A DNA stretch of 6,524 nucleotides from assembly GCA_014534155.1 (NCBI GenBank), contig JACVSB010000099.1:1-6524 (forward strand), given 5' to 3'. A model generated the notes under the pieces. It was given only the letters and a program-made list of their open reading frames with translations, was not told where the DNA came from and ran no database searches. This document shows, piece by piece, positions 6,055 through 6,524 of the stretch. Position numbers and translations under genes: made by a program. The stretch comes from Thermoleophilia bacterium. Lineage in GTDB: Bacteria > Actinomycetota > Thermoleophilia > Gaiellales > Gaiellaceae. Numbering within the stretch: position 1 is the first letter of the stretch; the number at the start of each line of letters is the position of its first letter.

Positions 6055-6524
6055 GGGAGGGCAGGTCCGCAGACGCCTTCGGGATCGAAGCGCTCCTTCA
6101 CCCGCGCGGCGAGACGCCGAAGCCCCTCGGGCACGGGGCCCCAGGCGTCCACTCGAGCGCGCAGCTCCGGCGGAGCGTCGAGCACGACGCAGGGGGAGGG
6201 CGCGAGCTCCCGCCGCACCGCGCCGACGAGCTCGGGGCGAGGGGGAAGCCGAAGCCACGAGAGACCGAGCCCGGCGCGGCCGACGACGGCGGCGTCCAGG
6301 CGGTCTGCGAGGCGAAGGACGCGCGCGAGCGCCGTCGGCAGCGCGGAGACCCGCACGACGAGCCCGTCCGCGGAGCGCTGGCCTGACCGCTGCGCGCTCC
6401 AGACGTCCCCATCGTCTCGCACGACGCTCGGGGCCAGGCCTGCCTGGCCCAGCAGGTCTCGCAGCCGCTGGATCCGCGGGGCGAGAGCGACGCCGCCCGC
6501 CTGCGCGACGAGAGCCCCCCGGCC
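6051..6524 (-). CDS. glcE: Glycolate oxidase FAD-binding-domain subunit GlcE, C-terminal part (5' end outside window)
   Basis: This open frame enters at the right edge and ends at a TGA at 6053-6051, giving the last 157 residues. Full GlcE proteins are about 350-400 residues, so the FAD-binding N-terminal half lies outside the window. The visible part is the C-terminal cap region. It ends with the family's characteristic tail, RVKERFDPEGVCGP (residues about 141-154), the equivalent of the 'K..DP.GVFNPGR' tail of E. coli GlcE and other FAD-linked oxidases. GlcE works with GlcD (FAD-binding catalytic subunit) and GlcF (iron-sulfur subunit) to oxidise glycolate to glyoxylate and pass electrons to the membrane quinone pool. 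The stop overlaps the glcF start as GTGA, so the two are one operon. The sequence alone is weak; the identification rests on the C-terminal tail and on glcF next door. A D-lactate dehydrogenase of the same architecture is the main alternative. Confidence 0.82.
   Translation of the reverse strand, partial: GRGALVAQAGGVALAPRIQRLRDLLGQAGLAPSVVRDDGDVWSAQRSGQRSADGLVVRVSALPTALARVLRLADRLDAAVVGRAGLGLSWLRLPPRPELVGAVRRELAPSPCVVLDAPPELRARVDAWGPVPEGLRRLAARVKERFDPEGVCGPALP

Noticed and set aside
6055..6258. N-terminal extension of GlcF by 68 residues
   Set aside because: It overlaps the glcE C terminus, is Arg/Ala/Ser-rich, and the GTGA overlap at 6054 gives the usual GlcF length.
1..6524. CRISPR arrays, tRNA or rRNA genes, insertion sequences
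   Set aside because: None was seen on reading both strands; the window is almost fully occupied by four metabolic genes with uniform composition.

Overview
The window is a short stretch of central carbon metabolism from a very GC-rich bacterium (roughly 70% G+C by eye, with third codon positions almost all G or C). All four recognisable genes lie on the minus strand, so transcription runs from high to low coordinates. The phylum cannot be fixed from the sequence. The E1 type of 2-oxoglutarate dehydrogenase lacks the fused acyltransferase domain of the mycobacterial/corynebacterial enzyme, which argues against those groups, but other GC-rich lineages remain possible.

From right to left: (1) 6524-6051 is the C-terminal part of a GlcE-like FAD-domain subunit of glycolate oxidase, cut by the window edge. 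(2) 6054-4780 is glcF, the iron-sulfur subunit, with two complete 4-cysteine [4Fe-4S] motifs and two CCG domains. (3) 4783-3149 is a complete type A malate synthase. (4) 2997-3148 is a gap of 152 bases with no confident gene but a marked three-base composition pattern. (5) 2996-72 is a complete sucA, the E1 component of 2-oxoglutarate dehydrogenase. (6) 1-71 is a short tail holding an 8-bp GC hairpin and perhaps the edge of another gene.

glcE, glcF and the malate synthase gene overlap at GTGA and ATGA junctions and are almost certainly one translationally coupled operon. Together they read as a pathway: glycolate is oxidised to glyoxylate by GlcDEF (glcD presumably lies beyond the right edge), and malate synthase condenses glyoxylate with acetyl-CoA to give malate for the TCA cycle. 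sucA may be read from the same message or from its own promoter in the gap; the sequence does not decide this.

These are well-known families and I do not see an undescribed system. The points most worth a second look are the type A (not type G) malate synthase inside a glycolate oxidase operon, the coding-like periodicity of the aceB-sucA gap, and an Arg in place of the usual His/Asn in the malate synthase signature. Long plus-strand open frames opposite sucA and the malate synthase gene are explained by the lack of A at wobble positions and are not called as genes.
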